In this document: positions 26,803-34,777 of the stretch, in pieces
How the letters are laid out: each line of letters opens with the position of its first letter
How positions within the stretch are numbered: the stretch's first letter is position 1
Origin: RGIG5050 sp045636065
Lineage (GTDB): Bacteria > Verrucomicrobiota > Kiritimatiellia > RFP12 > UBA1067
NCBI GenBank assembly: GCA_045636065.1
Contig: JAZTWW010000015.1
Location: forward strand, 1 to 64,000
Reading direction: 5' to 3'
DNA: 64,000 nucleotides
Program-made: the position numbers and the translations under genes
The notes under the pieces: model-generated
Databases searched by the model: none
The model's input: the letters and a program-made list of their open reading frames with translations, nothing else
Told to the model about the DNA's origin: nothing

Positions 26803-27345
26803 ATGGCTGAAACGGAATTCGACAGGCTCGTCAAGACAAGGCGCAGCTACAGGAAGTTCAAGGGCGAGGTCCCGGCGAAGGAGCTCGTCGATCAGGTGGT
26901 CGAGGCGGGGCTTCGCGCACCTTCCGGCCGCAGGAAGCAGACTGGCATTGTCGTCAGAATCGACGATACGGCTGTAAGGAAGGAGCTTATAGCGGTAAAC
27001 GCCGCCATCAGGGGCGAGCCGCCGCCCGGCCGCGTGTTCGACCCGTTCTACGGCGCTCCCGTCATTCTTCTCGTCATCGCCGAGAAGAAGCCAGAATCGA
27101 CGCCTGTATACGACGGTACGCTCACTCTCGGCAACATGCTTTTAAAGGCGCACGAGCTCGGTCTTGCCGGGTGCTGGATCCATAGGGCGCGCGAGGAGAT
27201 GGAAGGTCCATTCGGGCGCATGCTCCTTGAAAGGCTTGGCCTCAAGGGGGAATACGAGGGGATCGGCCATCTTGCCCTCGGCTATCCGGACGGTCCAGAG
27301 CCCCAGCCCTACGACATCGCCCCCGGCCGGTACCTGAGCGTCTGA
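26803..27345 (+). CDS. Nitroreductase family protein
   Basis: A 180-aa FMN-dependent oxidoreductase-fold protein. It begins with the classic RRSYRKFKGEVPAKEL segment, followed by GLRAPSGRRKQ (FMN contact), a central YDGTLTLGNMLLKAHELGL helix pair and GCWIHRAREEM. The C-terminal IGHLALGYPDG matches the usual end. Such enzymes reduce nitro compounds, quinones or flavins with NAD(P)H; the substrate cannot be told from sequence. ATG 26803 is chosen for the GGAGAGAAGG just upstream. Last gene before a probable terminator. Confidence 0.88.
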   Translation: MAETEFDRLVKTRRSYRKFKGEVPAKELVDQVVEAGLRAPSGRRKQTGIVVRIDDTAVRKELIAVNAAIRGEPPPGRVFDPFYGAPVILLVIAEKKPESTPVYDGTLTLGNMLLKAHELGLAGCWIHRAREEMEGPFGRMLLERLGLKGEYEGIGHLALGYPDGPEPQPYDIAPGRYLSV

Positions 27346-27374
27346 CCGGGCGCGCGCGCCGGAGCAGGTCGCAA

Positions 27375-27416
27375 CTGACGTCTTTTTGGATGGCGAATCC
27401 AGACGTCAGCATTTTT
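27375..27416 (+). terminator. Hairpin, probable rho-independent terminator
   Basis: A perfect 9-bp inverted repeat: CTGACGTCT (27375-27383) pairs with AGACGTCAG (27401-27409), enclosing an inner GGAT/ATCC pairing, followed by CATTTTT. It separates the nitroreductase from the rpsT promoter. The T-run is short and starts one base after the stem, so an operator-like role cannot be excluded. Confidence 0.6.
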
Positions 27417-27419
27417 GGC

Positions 27420-27448
27420 TTGAAATTTTTCCGATTTTCATGTATTAT
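27420..27448 (+). promoter_or_regulatory. Sigma-70 promoter for rpsT-pgk
   Basis: TTGAAA (27420-27425), a 17-nt spacer and TATTAT (27443-27448). An AGGAG site at 27475-27479 precedes the S20 ATG. Confidence 0.7.
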
Positions 27449-27488
27449 ATACGGCAATTGTCTTTAGGCAAACTAGGAGTTAAGAACA

Positions 27489-27788
27489 ATGGCGAACATC
27501 AAAGGCGGCCGTCCCGCCCGTAAGCGTGACAGGCAGGCCGCCAAGGCGAACAAGCGCAATGTGGCGGTCAAGGCGCGTCTGCACAGTGAGCACAAGAAGC
27601 TTTTCAAGAAGGCCGATGCCGGCGACCAGCCCGCAACGGAGGAGGCGCTCAAGAAGTTCGTGAGCGACCTCGACAAGGCCGTCAAGAAGGGCATCATCAA
27701 GAAGAACACGGCTGACCGCAAGAAGTCCCGCGCCCAGCTCAAGGTGAACAAGGCCAAGGCCGCCGCTGCGGCTCCCGAGGCCAAGTGA
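27489..27788 (+). CDS. rpsT: 30S ribosomal protein S20
   Basis: Small-subunit ribosomal protein binding the 5' domain of 16S rRNA. 99 aa, very basic, three-helix type. It shows the family start (MANIKGGRPARKRDRQ) and the hallmark DKAVKKGIIKKNTADRKKSRAQ segment near residues 57-80, then a short Ala/Lys tail. It is followed 34 nt later by pgk, apparently in the same transcript. Confidence 0.95.
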   Translation: MANIKGGRPARKRDRQAAKANKRNVAVKARLHSEHKKLFKKADAGDQPATEEALKKFVSDLDKAVKKGIIKKNTADRKKSRAQLKVNKAKAAAAAPEAK

Positions 27789-27822
27789 ATCGAACCTGTC
27801 CGTTCTACGAAAGGGAACTATA

Positions 27823-29115
27823 ATGGCTAAGAAGACTCTCCGCGACGTCGAGCTCAAGGGCAAGCGCGTCGTGATGCGTGTGGATTTCAACGTTCCGATG
27901 GCCAAGGACGGCAGCGGCAAGATCACGGACGATACGCGCGTCCAGGCCGCTCTCCCCTCCATCAGGTATGTCCTCGAGCAGGGTGCTAGCCTCGTTCTGA
28001 TGTCGCACCTCGGCCGTCCGAAGGGCAAGGGCTACGAGGCCGAGTTCTCGCTCAAGCCCGTCGCGGAGCATCTCGCCGCCGTTCTCGGACAGGAAGTCAA
28101 GTTCGCGCCCGACTGCATGGCCGCCGACGATATCGTCTCCGCCCTCAAGCCCGGCGAGGTCGTTCTTCTCGAGAACACCCGCTTCTACAAGGCCGAGGAC
28201 GGCAAGGTGAAGAAGGATGACGAGAAGAAGGGCATCCACCTCACCGACGAGGAGTTCGCCCAGAAGAAGGCCGAGCTCAAGGCCGCGCGCCAGGCGATGG
28301 CCCAGAAGCTCGCTGGCTACGGCGACGTCTACGCCAACGACGCGTTCGGCACGGCCCACCGCGCCCATGCCTCCACGGCCGTCATCGCCGACTATCTCCA
28401 GCCCGCCGTCTCCGGCTTCCTTCTCGAGAAGGAGCTCAAGTTCCTCGGCGAAGCCGTCGAGAATCCCGTCAGGCCCTTCGTCGCCATCCTCGGCGGCGCC
28501 AAGGTGAGCGACAAGCTCAAGGTCATCAAGAACCTGCTCGGCAAGGTCGATACGCTCATCGTCGCCGGCGGCATGGCCTACACCTTCAAGAAGGGTCAGG
28601 GCATGAAGATCGGCAACTCGCTCTGCGAGGACGATCAGGTCGACTACTGCCGCCAGATGATGGATGAGGCGGCCGCGAAGGGCGTAAAGATCCTTCTCCC
28701 TGTCGACAATGTGATCGCCGACAAGTTCCCTGCCGAAAAGGACGCAAGCGACATCAAGATCGAAGTCTGCGATGGCGACATTCCCGACGGCTGGATGGGT
28801 CTCGATATCGGTCCTAAGTCGGTCGCTCTCTTCTCCGAGGCGATCAAGGCCGCCAAGACGGTCGTCTGGAACGGCCCGATGGGATGCTTCGAGTTTGCGC
28901 CTCTCGCCAAGGGCACCTTCGGCGTATGCGATGCAGTCGCAACGGTCAAGGCCAACGGCGGAGTCTCGATCATCGGCGGCGGCGACAGCGTCAGCGCCGT
29001 CAAGAAGAGCGGCAAGGCCGCCGAGATGACACACATCTCCACCGGCGGCGGCGCAAGTCTCGAGTTCCTCGAAGGCAAGACCCTTCCCGGAGTCGCAGCT
29101 CTGAACGACAGGTAA
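27823..29115 (+). CDS. pgk: Phosphoglycerate kinase
   Basis: Glycolytic enzyme transferring phosphate from 1,3-bisphosphoglycerate to ADP. 430 aa, slightly longer than usual because of a Lys-rich insert (DGKVKKDDEKKGIHLTDEEF, near 127-146). RVDFNVPM near residue 22, SHLGRPKG near 63, VLLENTRFY near 112, ILGGAKVSDKLKVI near 223 and VWNGPMGCFE near 347 are the conserved substrate and nucleotide contacts. The C-terminal GGGDSVSAV and HISTGGGASLEFLEG are intact. A terminator hairpin follows. Confidence 0.97.
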   Translation: MAKKTLRDVELKGKRVVMRVDFNVPMAKDGSGKITDDTRVQAALPSIRYVLEQGASLVLMSHLGRPKGKGYEAEFSLKPVAEHLAAVLGQEVKFAPDCMAADDIVSALKPGEVVLLENTRFYKAEDGKVKKDDEKKGIHLTDEEFAQKKAELKAARQAMAQKLAGYGDVYANDAFGTAHRAHASTAVIADYLQPAVSGFLLEKELKFLGEAVENPVRPFVAILGGAKVSDKLKVIKNLLGKVDTLIVAGGMAYTFKKGQGMKIGNSLCEDDQVDYCRQMMDEAAAKGVKILLPVDNVIADKFPAEKDASDIKIEVCDGDIPDGWMGLDIGPKSVALFSEAIKAAKTVVWNGPMGCFEFAPLAKGTFGVCDAVATVKANGGVSIIGGGDSVSAVKKSGKAAEMTHISTGGGASLEFLEGKTLPGVAALNDR

Positions 29116-29134
29116 GCGCGCAAGCGCAAGCAAG

Positions 29135-29165
29135 GGGCGGATTCGCTTAGGCGGTCCGCCCTTTT
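29135..29165 (+). terminator. Rho-independent terminator after pgk
   Basis: GGGCGGA (29135-29141) pairs with TCCGCCC (29155-29161) across a 13-nt loop, followed directly by TTTT. It is 19 nt after the pgk stop. Confidence 0.75.
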
Positions 29166-29206
29166 CGGCTTCAATCAGGGAATGAGGCATAGATGGGAAT
29201 AAAGCC

Positions 29207-30874
29207 ATGACGATACGCTCGTATCTCGAAAGGTGCGCTTCCGAAGCGCCAAACAGGAAAGCTATCCTATACTTCGAGGGGAAGAAGCCCGTGTCGAAGA
29301 CGTGGGCGGAGTTCCTTGAAGGTGTCAGGCGCATCGGTTCCGGATACGGCGAGAGCTTCAGGCTCGATCCCGCCGCCGACCGTACGGCGATCATCCTCCC
29401 TAACAGCCCCGACTGGATGGAGGCGTATCTCGGCATGGCCGGGGCCGGTATCGCCGTAATACCCGTCGATCCCAAGCTCCATAACGACGAAGTCAGATAC
29501 ATACTCCAGGATGCGGGTGTCGCGGTCGTCACCACCGACCGCGAACACCTTGAGATGATGCGCGCGATAGTGCCGTCCCTGCCGGCGGTGCGCGCGGTGG
29601 TGCTGGTGGACGCGGACGGCTCCGAGACGTTCGATGCGATCGGCCCCGTTCCCGTGTACGGATACGAGGCGTTGAAGGATTCCGCCAAGTCCACCGGGTG
29701 GTACGATTCGCACGTCTGCAGCGAGAGCGACATAGCCTCGATCATCTACACTTCCGGGACGACCGGAAAGCCCAAGGGCGCGATGCTGACGCACGGGAAC
29801 TTCACGGCCGATGCCGAGGGCGCCCTTGCCGCGTTCGAGGGCATGGCGAGCTCGCGCGACCGCTTCTGCGTGATACTGCCGCTTTTCCATGCATTCAGCT
29901 TCTGCACGAATTTCGTGGTGCCGCTTGCGATCGGCGCGCAGATGGCGTTCGTGAGATCGATCTACACCATCGGCGAGGACGTCAAGATCCTCAAGCCCAC
30001 CATGGTGATGTCGGTGCCGCTTCTCGCGGAAAAGATCTTCGACAAGATCGATGCCGCCATAAAGAAGAGCTCCAAGGCTCAGTGGCTCATCAGGCTCGGG
30101 CTAAAGTGTCTCGTCTCCAGGGGCGTAAAGAAGGGGCTTGGCGGAAGGATCCGCTTCATGGTCGTTGGCGGAGCGCCTTGCCCGAGGCACGTCCTTGAAG
30201 GCTGGGCTGCGATTGGCGTGCCGGTCCTCGAAGGCTACGGCCTTACGGAATGCGCTCCCGTCGTCAGCATCTCCAACGTCAAGCGTTCGAGGATCGGAAC
30301 GATAGGCGAGAAGCTCAGGAACATAGAGATCCGCCTTGCCGACATGAACGAGAACGGCGTGGGCGAGCTTCAGGTCAAGGGCCCGATAACCATGAAGGGC
30401 TATTGGCGCAACGAAGAGGCCACCAGGGAGTCGTTCGACGGCGAATGGCTCAAGACGGGCGATCTCGCGAGCGTCGACGACGACGGCCACATAACGATAC
30501 GCGGGCGAAAGAAGGCCCTTATCGTGAACCGCGAGGGCAAGAACATCTACCCGGAGGAGGTCGAGAACGCGATCGCGTCCGACCAGATCGTCGCGGACTG
30601 CGTGGTTGTCGGCTATACGACAGGCGGCATCCCGGGCGAGAAGGTCGGCTGCGTCGTACACCCCGACGAGGATCTCCTCAAGGCCCAGAACGGCGGCAAG
30701 CCAATGGAGTGGTGCGAGATGGAGAAGATAGCCTCCGAGCACGTTCACCGCTGCTGCGCCGGGCTTGCCGACTACAAGCGCGTCAGGAAGATTGTAGTTT
30801 CTCACGTTCCGCTTGAGCGCACGTCCGTCCAGAAGGTGCGCCGCGTGGCATACAAGGGAACTCTGGACGAGTAG
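29207..30874 (+). CDS. AMP-dependent acyl-CoA/acyl-ACP synthetase
   Basis: A 555-aa adenylate-forming enzyme of the long-chain fatty acid-CoA ligase group. Clear core motifs: IIYTSGTTGKPKGAMLTHGN near 180, GYGLTECAPVVS near 343, WLKTGDLASVDDDG near 417 and GRKKALIVNREGKNIYPEEVE near 435. The last part contains the C-terminal lysine region (SVQKVRR). It probably activates fatty acids for phospholipid or lipid A recycling; chain length and acceptor (CoA or ACP) are not evident. It may form an operon with the two membrane proteins downstream (12 nt gap). Confidence 0.9.
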   Translation: MTIRSYLERCASEAPNRKAILYFEGKKPVSKTWAEFLEGVRRIGSGYGESFRLDPAADRTAIILPNSPDWMEAYLGMAGAGIAVIPVDPKLHNDEVRYILQDAGVAVVTTDREHLEMMRAIVPSLPAVRAVVLVDADGSETFDAIGPVPVYGYEALKDSAKSTGWYDSHVCSESDIASIIYTSGTTGKPKGAMLTHGNFTADAEGALAAFEGMASSRDRFCVILPLFHAFSFCTNFVVPLAIGAQMAFVRSIYTIGEDVKILKPTMVMSVPLLAEKIFDKIDAAIKKSSKAQWLIRLGLKCLVSRGVKKGLGGRIRFMVVGGAPCPRHVLEGWAAIGVPVLEGYGLTECAPVVSISNVKRSRIGTIGEKLRNIEIRLADMNENGVGELQVKGPITMKGYWRNEEATRESFDGEWLKTGDLASVDDDGHITIRGRKKALIVNREGKNIYPEEVENAIASDQIVADCVVVGYTTGGIPGEKVGCVVHPDEDLLKAQNGGKPMEWCEMEKIASEHVHRCCAGLADYKRVRKIVVSHVPLERTSVQKVRRVAYKGTLDE

Positions 30875-30886
30875 GGAGGTCTTGCC

Positions 30887-31633
30887 ATGGCCGGTAAAAG
30901 AGGATGGATGGTCGCGCCCGTCTTTGCGGCGCTTTTCATTGCCGCGTTCGTTTCATGCTGGCTTTACATCGACCCCGCTCAGCTCATCCTGTTTTTCGAC
31001 CAGGGAGGCTTCGCTCCCGTCGAGCTTATGACGATTCCGCTTTTCGCGGCGATCGTCCCTCTCGTGTGGCTCTGCTGCCCGTTCTCGGGCGGGCGTATGC
31101 GCAAGTTCGCGCTCAGCCTCGCGGTGAGCGTCCTTGCGATCCTCGCGATAGCAAAGGAGCTCGATCTTCACATAGCGTTCATTGAGTGGCTCTACCCCGA
31201 GGTGGCGGACTACCATGGAACGCCGTTCAAGATGAAGTTCCTCACGAAGACGGACTATCCCATCGGCGCGAAGGCCGTGGTAGTGGCGTATTTCGGCATC
31301 CTCTTCACAATCGGCGGATATGCCATCGTAAGGTACCTGAAGCCGCTTTTCAAGGGTTTCTTCAAGCTTCACCCCGCGTCATGGAGCGTCGCGTTCATGG
31401 GCGGCAGCGGAGTGGTCGTGCAGATCTCCGACAGGCTTCCTGCGATGCTGCGCAAGCTTGGCTGGCTCAGCGTCGAGACGATGGACAAGCATACCGGCAG
31501 CGCGGCGGCGCTCATGAAGGTGTTCGAGGAGGGTTCCGAGATGGCTCTTGCCGTCTTCGCCCTTATCGCGATACTCCAGGCGCACATGATATACAATCCC
31601 CCCGCTGCGGAAAGTCCGTATAAAACCTTATGA
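30887..31633 (+). CDS. Integral membrane protein of unknown function
   Basis: 248 aa with about six hydrophobic segments (near residues 9-28, 44-62, 70-90, 125-147, 165-180 and 208-228). Not recognised. The last segment follows an acidic MKVFEEGSEMALAVFAL stretch, a pattern echoed in the N-terminal membrane part of the next protein (TAENLFELVGSILILNWAIL), so the two may be related or act together. It sits between an acyl ligase and a YrbL-like kinase fusion and overlaps the latter by 4 nt, suggesting a shared envelope or lipid-related task. That role is inference only. Confidence 0.75.
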   Translation: MAGKRGWMVAPVFAALFIAAFVSCWLYIDPAQLILFFDQGGFAPVELMTIPLFAAIVPLVWLCCPFSGGRMRKFALSLAVSVLAILAIAKELDLHIAFIEWLYPEVADYHGTPFKMKFLTKTDYPIGAKAVVVAYFGILFTIGGYAIVRYLKPLFKGFFKLHPASWSVAFMGGSGVVVQISDRLPAMLRKLGWLSVETMDKHTGSAAALMKVFEEGSEMALAVFALIAILQAHMIYNPPAAESPYKTL

Positions 31634-32823
31634 TGGACGTCGTAAAGTTTCTCATATCGCTAGCCGCCGCCGTATGCATGATCGTGCCTGCCGTACGCCA
31701 TCCGAAATGGCGCGGCGGGCTTGCGTTTCTCTCGTGCGTATTCCTTGCGTCGGCGGCCAATGCGCTTGAAGGCCTTTTCGGCGTCTTCGACGGTCTTCTC
31801 GGGCCGTACTTCAAGGAGCCCGAGCTGCTGGCGATCGCCTTCTTCCTTCTCCTTGGAGCGTTCATAGCCTGGCGCAACAGGGGAAGCACGATAACGGCCC
31901 TTTCGGCTGTGTACCGCAACAGGCGCTTCCCGATGCTGCTTTGGGGGCTTCTTTTCATTTCGGTGCTGCCGAACGTCGTGCAGAGCAAGACCGTGTGGGG
32001 GCTCTTCTCCTCCGGCGCCGAGATCTCCCACGAGACGCGCGAGACAGCTGAGAACCTTTTCGAGCTTGTCGGCTCCATCCTCATCCTCAACTGGGCGATA
32101 CTCTTTCTCAAGGACAAGTGGAAGGTTCTCGAATACAGGCCAAGCCCACATGCGCATCTCGTTTTCGAGCACGATCTCGTGGAGGTCGGGCACGGGAGCC
32201 GCCGCACGTGCTACCGCATCGGCGAGACGGGTTTCTGCGTCAAGTTCTACAAGAGGCCGGATCAGTGCGTGAAAGGCAAGATGAAGCGTTCGGTGAGGCG
32301 CGACATCGCATGGAGGCGCTTCTCCAAGGCCCGGAACTCGTCCAGCCGCGAAGTCTACGTGTATGAGCTTTTCAGGCACTCGCTGCCGCCTGCGATCAGG
32401 GAGAAGCTTCCGCCGGTCGTCGAGCGTGTCTACCATCCGATATTCGGCTGGGGCATACTCGAGACGTACTACACCAATCCCGACGGTACGGCCATCATCC
32501 CATACGAGTACGAGATAAAGCGCCAGACCTCTGAGCCCAACAAGCGCGAGATATACATACAGGCGCGCGACCTTCTCATCGAGATGATCGCGGCGAGCGC
32601 ATACTTCTACGAGCCCGGGAATTTCCATACGCTTTTCACCACCGACGGACGCATCGAGACGAAGATCATCGATTTCGAGCCCGAGAGCAAGATGCTCATT
32701 CCCTTGGAGGTGGTGTCCGCGGCCTACAGGCGCTGGAAGCTTAGGCGCAAGGCCAAGCGGTACCTTAAGCACATCCGCGAAACATACCACGTCGACGTAA
32801 CCGTCGATACACCCCTCGGCTGA
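31630..32823 (+). CDS. Membrane protein fused to a YrbL-like kinase domain
   Basis: 397 aa. The first 155 residues hold about five membrane segments. From about 168 a cytosolic domain begins with LVEVGHGSRRTCYRIGETGF then CVKFYKR, matching the start of YrbL (PhoP-regulon) proteins, which belong to the protein-kinase/LPS-kinase superfamily. FHTLFTTDGRIETKIIDFEPE near 340 fits the catalytic/metal loop region. YrbL proteins are normally soluble and lack the membrane part. The target may be a lipid, LPS sugar or protein. Start on ATG 31630 (overlapping the upstream stop) or 31633. Confidence 0.75.
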   Translation: MMDVVKFLISLAAAVCMIVPAVRHPKWRGGLAFLSCVFLASAANALEGLFGVFDGLLGPYFKEPELLAIAFFLLLGAFIAWRNRGSTITALSAVYRNRRFPMLLWGLLFISVLPNVVQSKTVWGLFSSGAEISHETRETAENLFELVGSILILNWAILFLKDKWKVLEYRPSPHAHLVFEHDLVEVGHGSRRTCYRIGETGFCVKFYKRPDQCVKGKMKRSVRRDIAWRRFSKARNSSSREVYVYELFRHSLPPAIREKLPPVVERVYHPIFGWGILETYYTNPDGTAIIPYEYEIKRQTSEPNKREIYIQARDLLIEMIAASAYFYEPGNFHTLFTTDGRIETKIIDFEPESKMLIPLEVVSAAYRRWKLRRKAKRYLKHIRETYHVDVTVDTPLG

Positions 32824-33000
32824 TTGGTGAAGGGTCAGATCTCGCTCCGCAAGTGGCGGCAACCGCTTCATATGGGCCGCATACGGGGCGCAGTTGGGAG
32901 GGAAGCGGCTGCACCCTTGCTTCCGCTCGTGTGGAGAAGTGGAGGCATAGACGGGGAAGCGATGGAATGCCGCAGGCACATTCTCAGCAAAATCACCTGA
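32824..33000. other. Non-coding spacer, first part
   Basis: No gene is seen between 32824 and 33523. This first part holds a small hairpin (GGAAGC 32901-32906 pairing with GCTTCC 32919-32924) without a T-run. The rest of the spacer is described in the following repeat entries; 33208-33295 shows nothing recognisable. Confidence 0.5.
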
Positions 33001-33083
33001 TTTATCGCTTTAATCCCTCTCGCCCATTCAAAGTCCATCCAATCGGATTTATCGCTTTTATCGCTTAGATCCCGTTTATCCCT
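33001..33083. repeat. 9-bp minisatellite (TTTATCGCT)
   Basis: Nonamer units lie head to tail: TTTATCGCT 33048-33056, TTTATCGCT 33057-33065, TAGATCCCG 33066-33074 and TTTATCCCT 33075-33083. An outlying pair (TTTATCGCT, TTAATCCCT) occupies 33001-33018. On the opposite strand it reads as Ser-Asp-Lys triplets, but no gene signal accompanies it. Confidence 0.8.
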
Positions 33084-33148
33084 TCCCCCAAAAAACAATC
33101 CCCATGCCACCTTAAATCCACACTTCCCCAAAACAATCCCCATGCCAC
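33082..33148. repeat. Direct repeat pair
   Basis: Two copies of a C/A-rich unit sharing an identical 16-mer ACAATCCCCATGCCAC, at 33082-33110 and 33123-33148, 38-41 bp apart. Directly adjoins the nonamer array. Confidence 0.75.
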
Positions 33149-33184
33149 TCCTGATCCGCTAATCCACAAATCCCCTATCGCATC

Positions 33185-33207
33185 CGCGCGGGCTTGATGC
33201 CCGCGCG
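33185..33207. repeat. GC hairpin
   Basis: A perfect inverted repeat, CGCGCGGGC (33185-33193) and GCCCGCGCG (33199-33207), with a 5-nt loop. No T-run on either side, so not a classical terminator; it could be a rho-dependent 3'-end barrier for the upstream operon. Confidence 0.7.
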
Positions 33208-33295
33208 TAACAAAAGAAACGGGCGCGTCCGATGAACCGTCACTAAAAAGTCGAAGGAGGGCATATAACGCGCCACGACCTTGCGTATTGCGCCG

Positions 33296-33316
33296 CTGGA
33301 TACTGGTTACTGGATG
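33296..33316. repeat. 7-bp minisatellite
   Basis: Three head-to-tail heptamers: CTGGATA (33296-33302), CTGGTTA (33303-33309) and CTGGATG (33310-33316). Immediately before the large palindrome. Confidence 0.7.
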
Positions 33317-33327
33317 CTGAACACTTC

Positions 33328-33389
33328 CAACGCGTCAAAAATCCGTTCTATCCCGCGTCAGCGGGGAGAAGGGATTTTTGATGCGTTGG
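33328..33389. repeat. 62-bp imperfect palindrome upstream of leuC
   Basis: CCAACGCGTCAAAAATCC (33328-33345) pairs with GGATTTTTGATGCGTTGG (33372-33389) at 17 of 18 positions, the exception being a G-T wobble. Inside is a second stem, CCCGC (33352-33356) with GCGGG (33361-33365). It would form a strong cruciform or RNA hairpin about 45 bp upstream of the leuC -10 box. It lies outside the leuC leader, so it is not a leucine attenuator. Possibly a MITE remnant or a small RNA. Confidence 0.75.
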
Positions 33390-33433
33390 CCGTACTTGGT
33401 AGAGGATTAGTTCTTTATATGCGGCGGAAAATT

Positions 33434-33442
33434 TGGTATAAT
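33434..33442 (+). promoter_or_regulatory. Extended -10 promoter for leuCDB
   Basis: TGGTATAAT with TATAAT at 33437-33442 and only a weak TTTATA at the -35 distance (33414-33419). Start near 33449, giving a leader of about 75 nt that includes a GCTTCGGCC/GGCGGAAGC-like hairpin. No leader peptide with leucine codons was seen. Confidence 0.6.
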
Positions 33443-33523
33443 AGACAAACTTTCGCCTGAGTGGCCCAAGAGTCTTCAAGTGGCTTCGGCCGGGGGCGGA
33501 AGCGAGAGAGGACCGGTAAGAGT

Positions 33524-34777
33524 ATGGCAATGACGATGACGGAGAAGATACTCGCGGCGCACGCAGGCAAAGAGAGCGTGCACGCGGGCGAGCTCATCAT
33601 GGCTAGGCTCGACCTTGTGCTTGGAAACGACATAACCACGCCCGTGGCTATAGGCGAATTCCCCAAGTTCGGGTGCGCAGCCGTGTGGGACAGGGAGAAG
33701 ATCGCCCTCGTCCCCGACCATTTCACGCCCAACAAGGACATAAAGGCCGCGACACAGTGCCAGACGATGCGCCGCTTCGCCTCTGACATGGGCATCACCA
33801 ACTATTTCGAGGTCGGCCACGACTGCGGCGTCGAGCATGCGCTCCTTCCCGAGAAGGGGCTTGTGACGGCCGGCGATCTCGTGATCGGCGCGGACAGCCA
33901 CACCTGCACGTACGGCGCCGTAGGCGCGTTCTCCACCGGCATCGGCTCGACTGACATGGCCTGCGGCATGGCGAAGGGGAGGACGTGGTTCAAGGTCCCG
34001 TCCGCCATAAAGGTCGTCCTGAAAGGCAAGCCTCAGAAATGGGTCGGCGGCAAGGACCTCATACTCCACTTGATAGGCCTTATAGGCGTAGACGGCGCTC
34101 GCTACCAGAGCCTGGAGTTCACGGGAGACGGAGTCGCGAGCCTCACGATGGACGACCGCTTCACCGTCGCCAACATGGCCATCGAGGCGGGCGCGAAAAA
34201 CGGCATATTCCCCGTCGACGCTGCGTGCCTCGAATACTTGAAGGAGCATGGGGCGCGAGAGCCTAAGATATACGAGGCCGATCCCGATGCCACCTATACG
34301 CGCACAATCGAGATTGACCTTTCCACGCTAAAGCCCACTGTCGCGTTCCCGCATCTGCCGGAGAACACGAAGGTTGTCGATGAGGCCGGCGACATCAAGA
34401 TCGACCAGGTTGTAATCGGCAGCTGCACCAACGGGCGCATAGGCGACTTGAGAATCGCCGCCGAGGTAATGAAGGGCAAGAAGGTCGCCCCCAATGTGCG
34501 CGCGATCGTCATCCCCGCGACGCAGCGCATATGGCTCCAGGCGCTCGACGAGGGGCTTCTCAAGATCTTCGCCGAGGCGGGATGCGTCGTCTCCACTCCC
34601 ACCTGCGGCCCGTGCCTCGGAGGCCACATGGGAATCCTCGCAAAGGGCGAGAGGGCCGTCGCCACCACAAACCGCAACTTCGTCGGGCGCATGGGCCACG
34701 TCGAAAGCGAGATATACCTCGCATCCCCCGCAGTCGCAGCGGCAAGCGCCATCGCAGGAAGGATCGTCGCACCATGA
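33524..34777 (+). CDS. leuC: 3-isopropylmalate dehydratase large subunit (archaeal/HacA-like type)
   Basis: Isomerises 2- to 3-isopropylmalate in leucine synthesis, with LeuD. About 417 aa, the shorter subfamily shared with archaea and many anaerobes. The 4Fe-4S ligands are visible in IGADSHTCTYG, VIGSCTNGRIGDL and CGPCLGGHMG. Start 33524 is followed by ATGs at 33530 and 33536 that are also possible; GAGAGGA lies 11 nt upstream of the first. Its stop overlaps the leuD ATG. Confidence 0.93.
   Translation: MAMTMTEKILAAHAGKESVHAGELIMARLDLVLGNDITTPVAIGEFPKFGCAAVWDREKIALVPDHFTPNKDIKAATQCQTMRRFASDMGITNYFEVGHDCGVEHALLPEKGLVTAGDLVIGADSHTCTYGAVGAFSTGIGSTDMACGMAKGRTWFKVPSAIKVVLKGKPQKWVGGKDLILHLIGLIGVDGARYQSLEFTGDGVASLTMDDRFTVANMAIEAGAKNGIFPVDAACLEYLKEHGAREPKIYEADPDATYTRTIEIDLSTLKPTVAFPHLPENTKVVDEAGDIKIDQVVIGSCTNGRIGDLRIAAEVMKGKKVAPNVRAIVIPATQRIWLQALDEGLLKIFAEAGCVVSTPTCGPCLGGHMGILAKGERAVATTNRNFVGRMGHVESEIYLASPAVAAASAIAGRIVAP

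Noticed and set aside
33001..33083. CRISPR array
   Set aside because: The repeat units are 7-9 bp with no unique spacers and no cas genes nearby, so it is a minisatellite.
32868..33143. A - strand protein with Ser-Asp-Lys repeats
   Set aside because: The repeats are the read-through of the nonamer array; there is no promoter, ribosome site or family similarity.
33185..33207. Rho-independent terminator
   Set aside because: The hairpin is perfect but no T-run follows on either strand.
33428..33523. tRNA gene or leucine attenuator in the leuC leader
   Set aside because: No cloverleaf or T-loop consensus, and no short frame with leucine codons, could be found.
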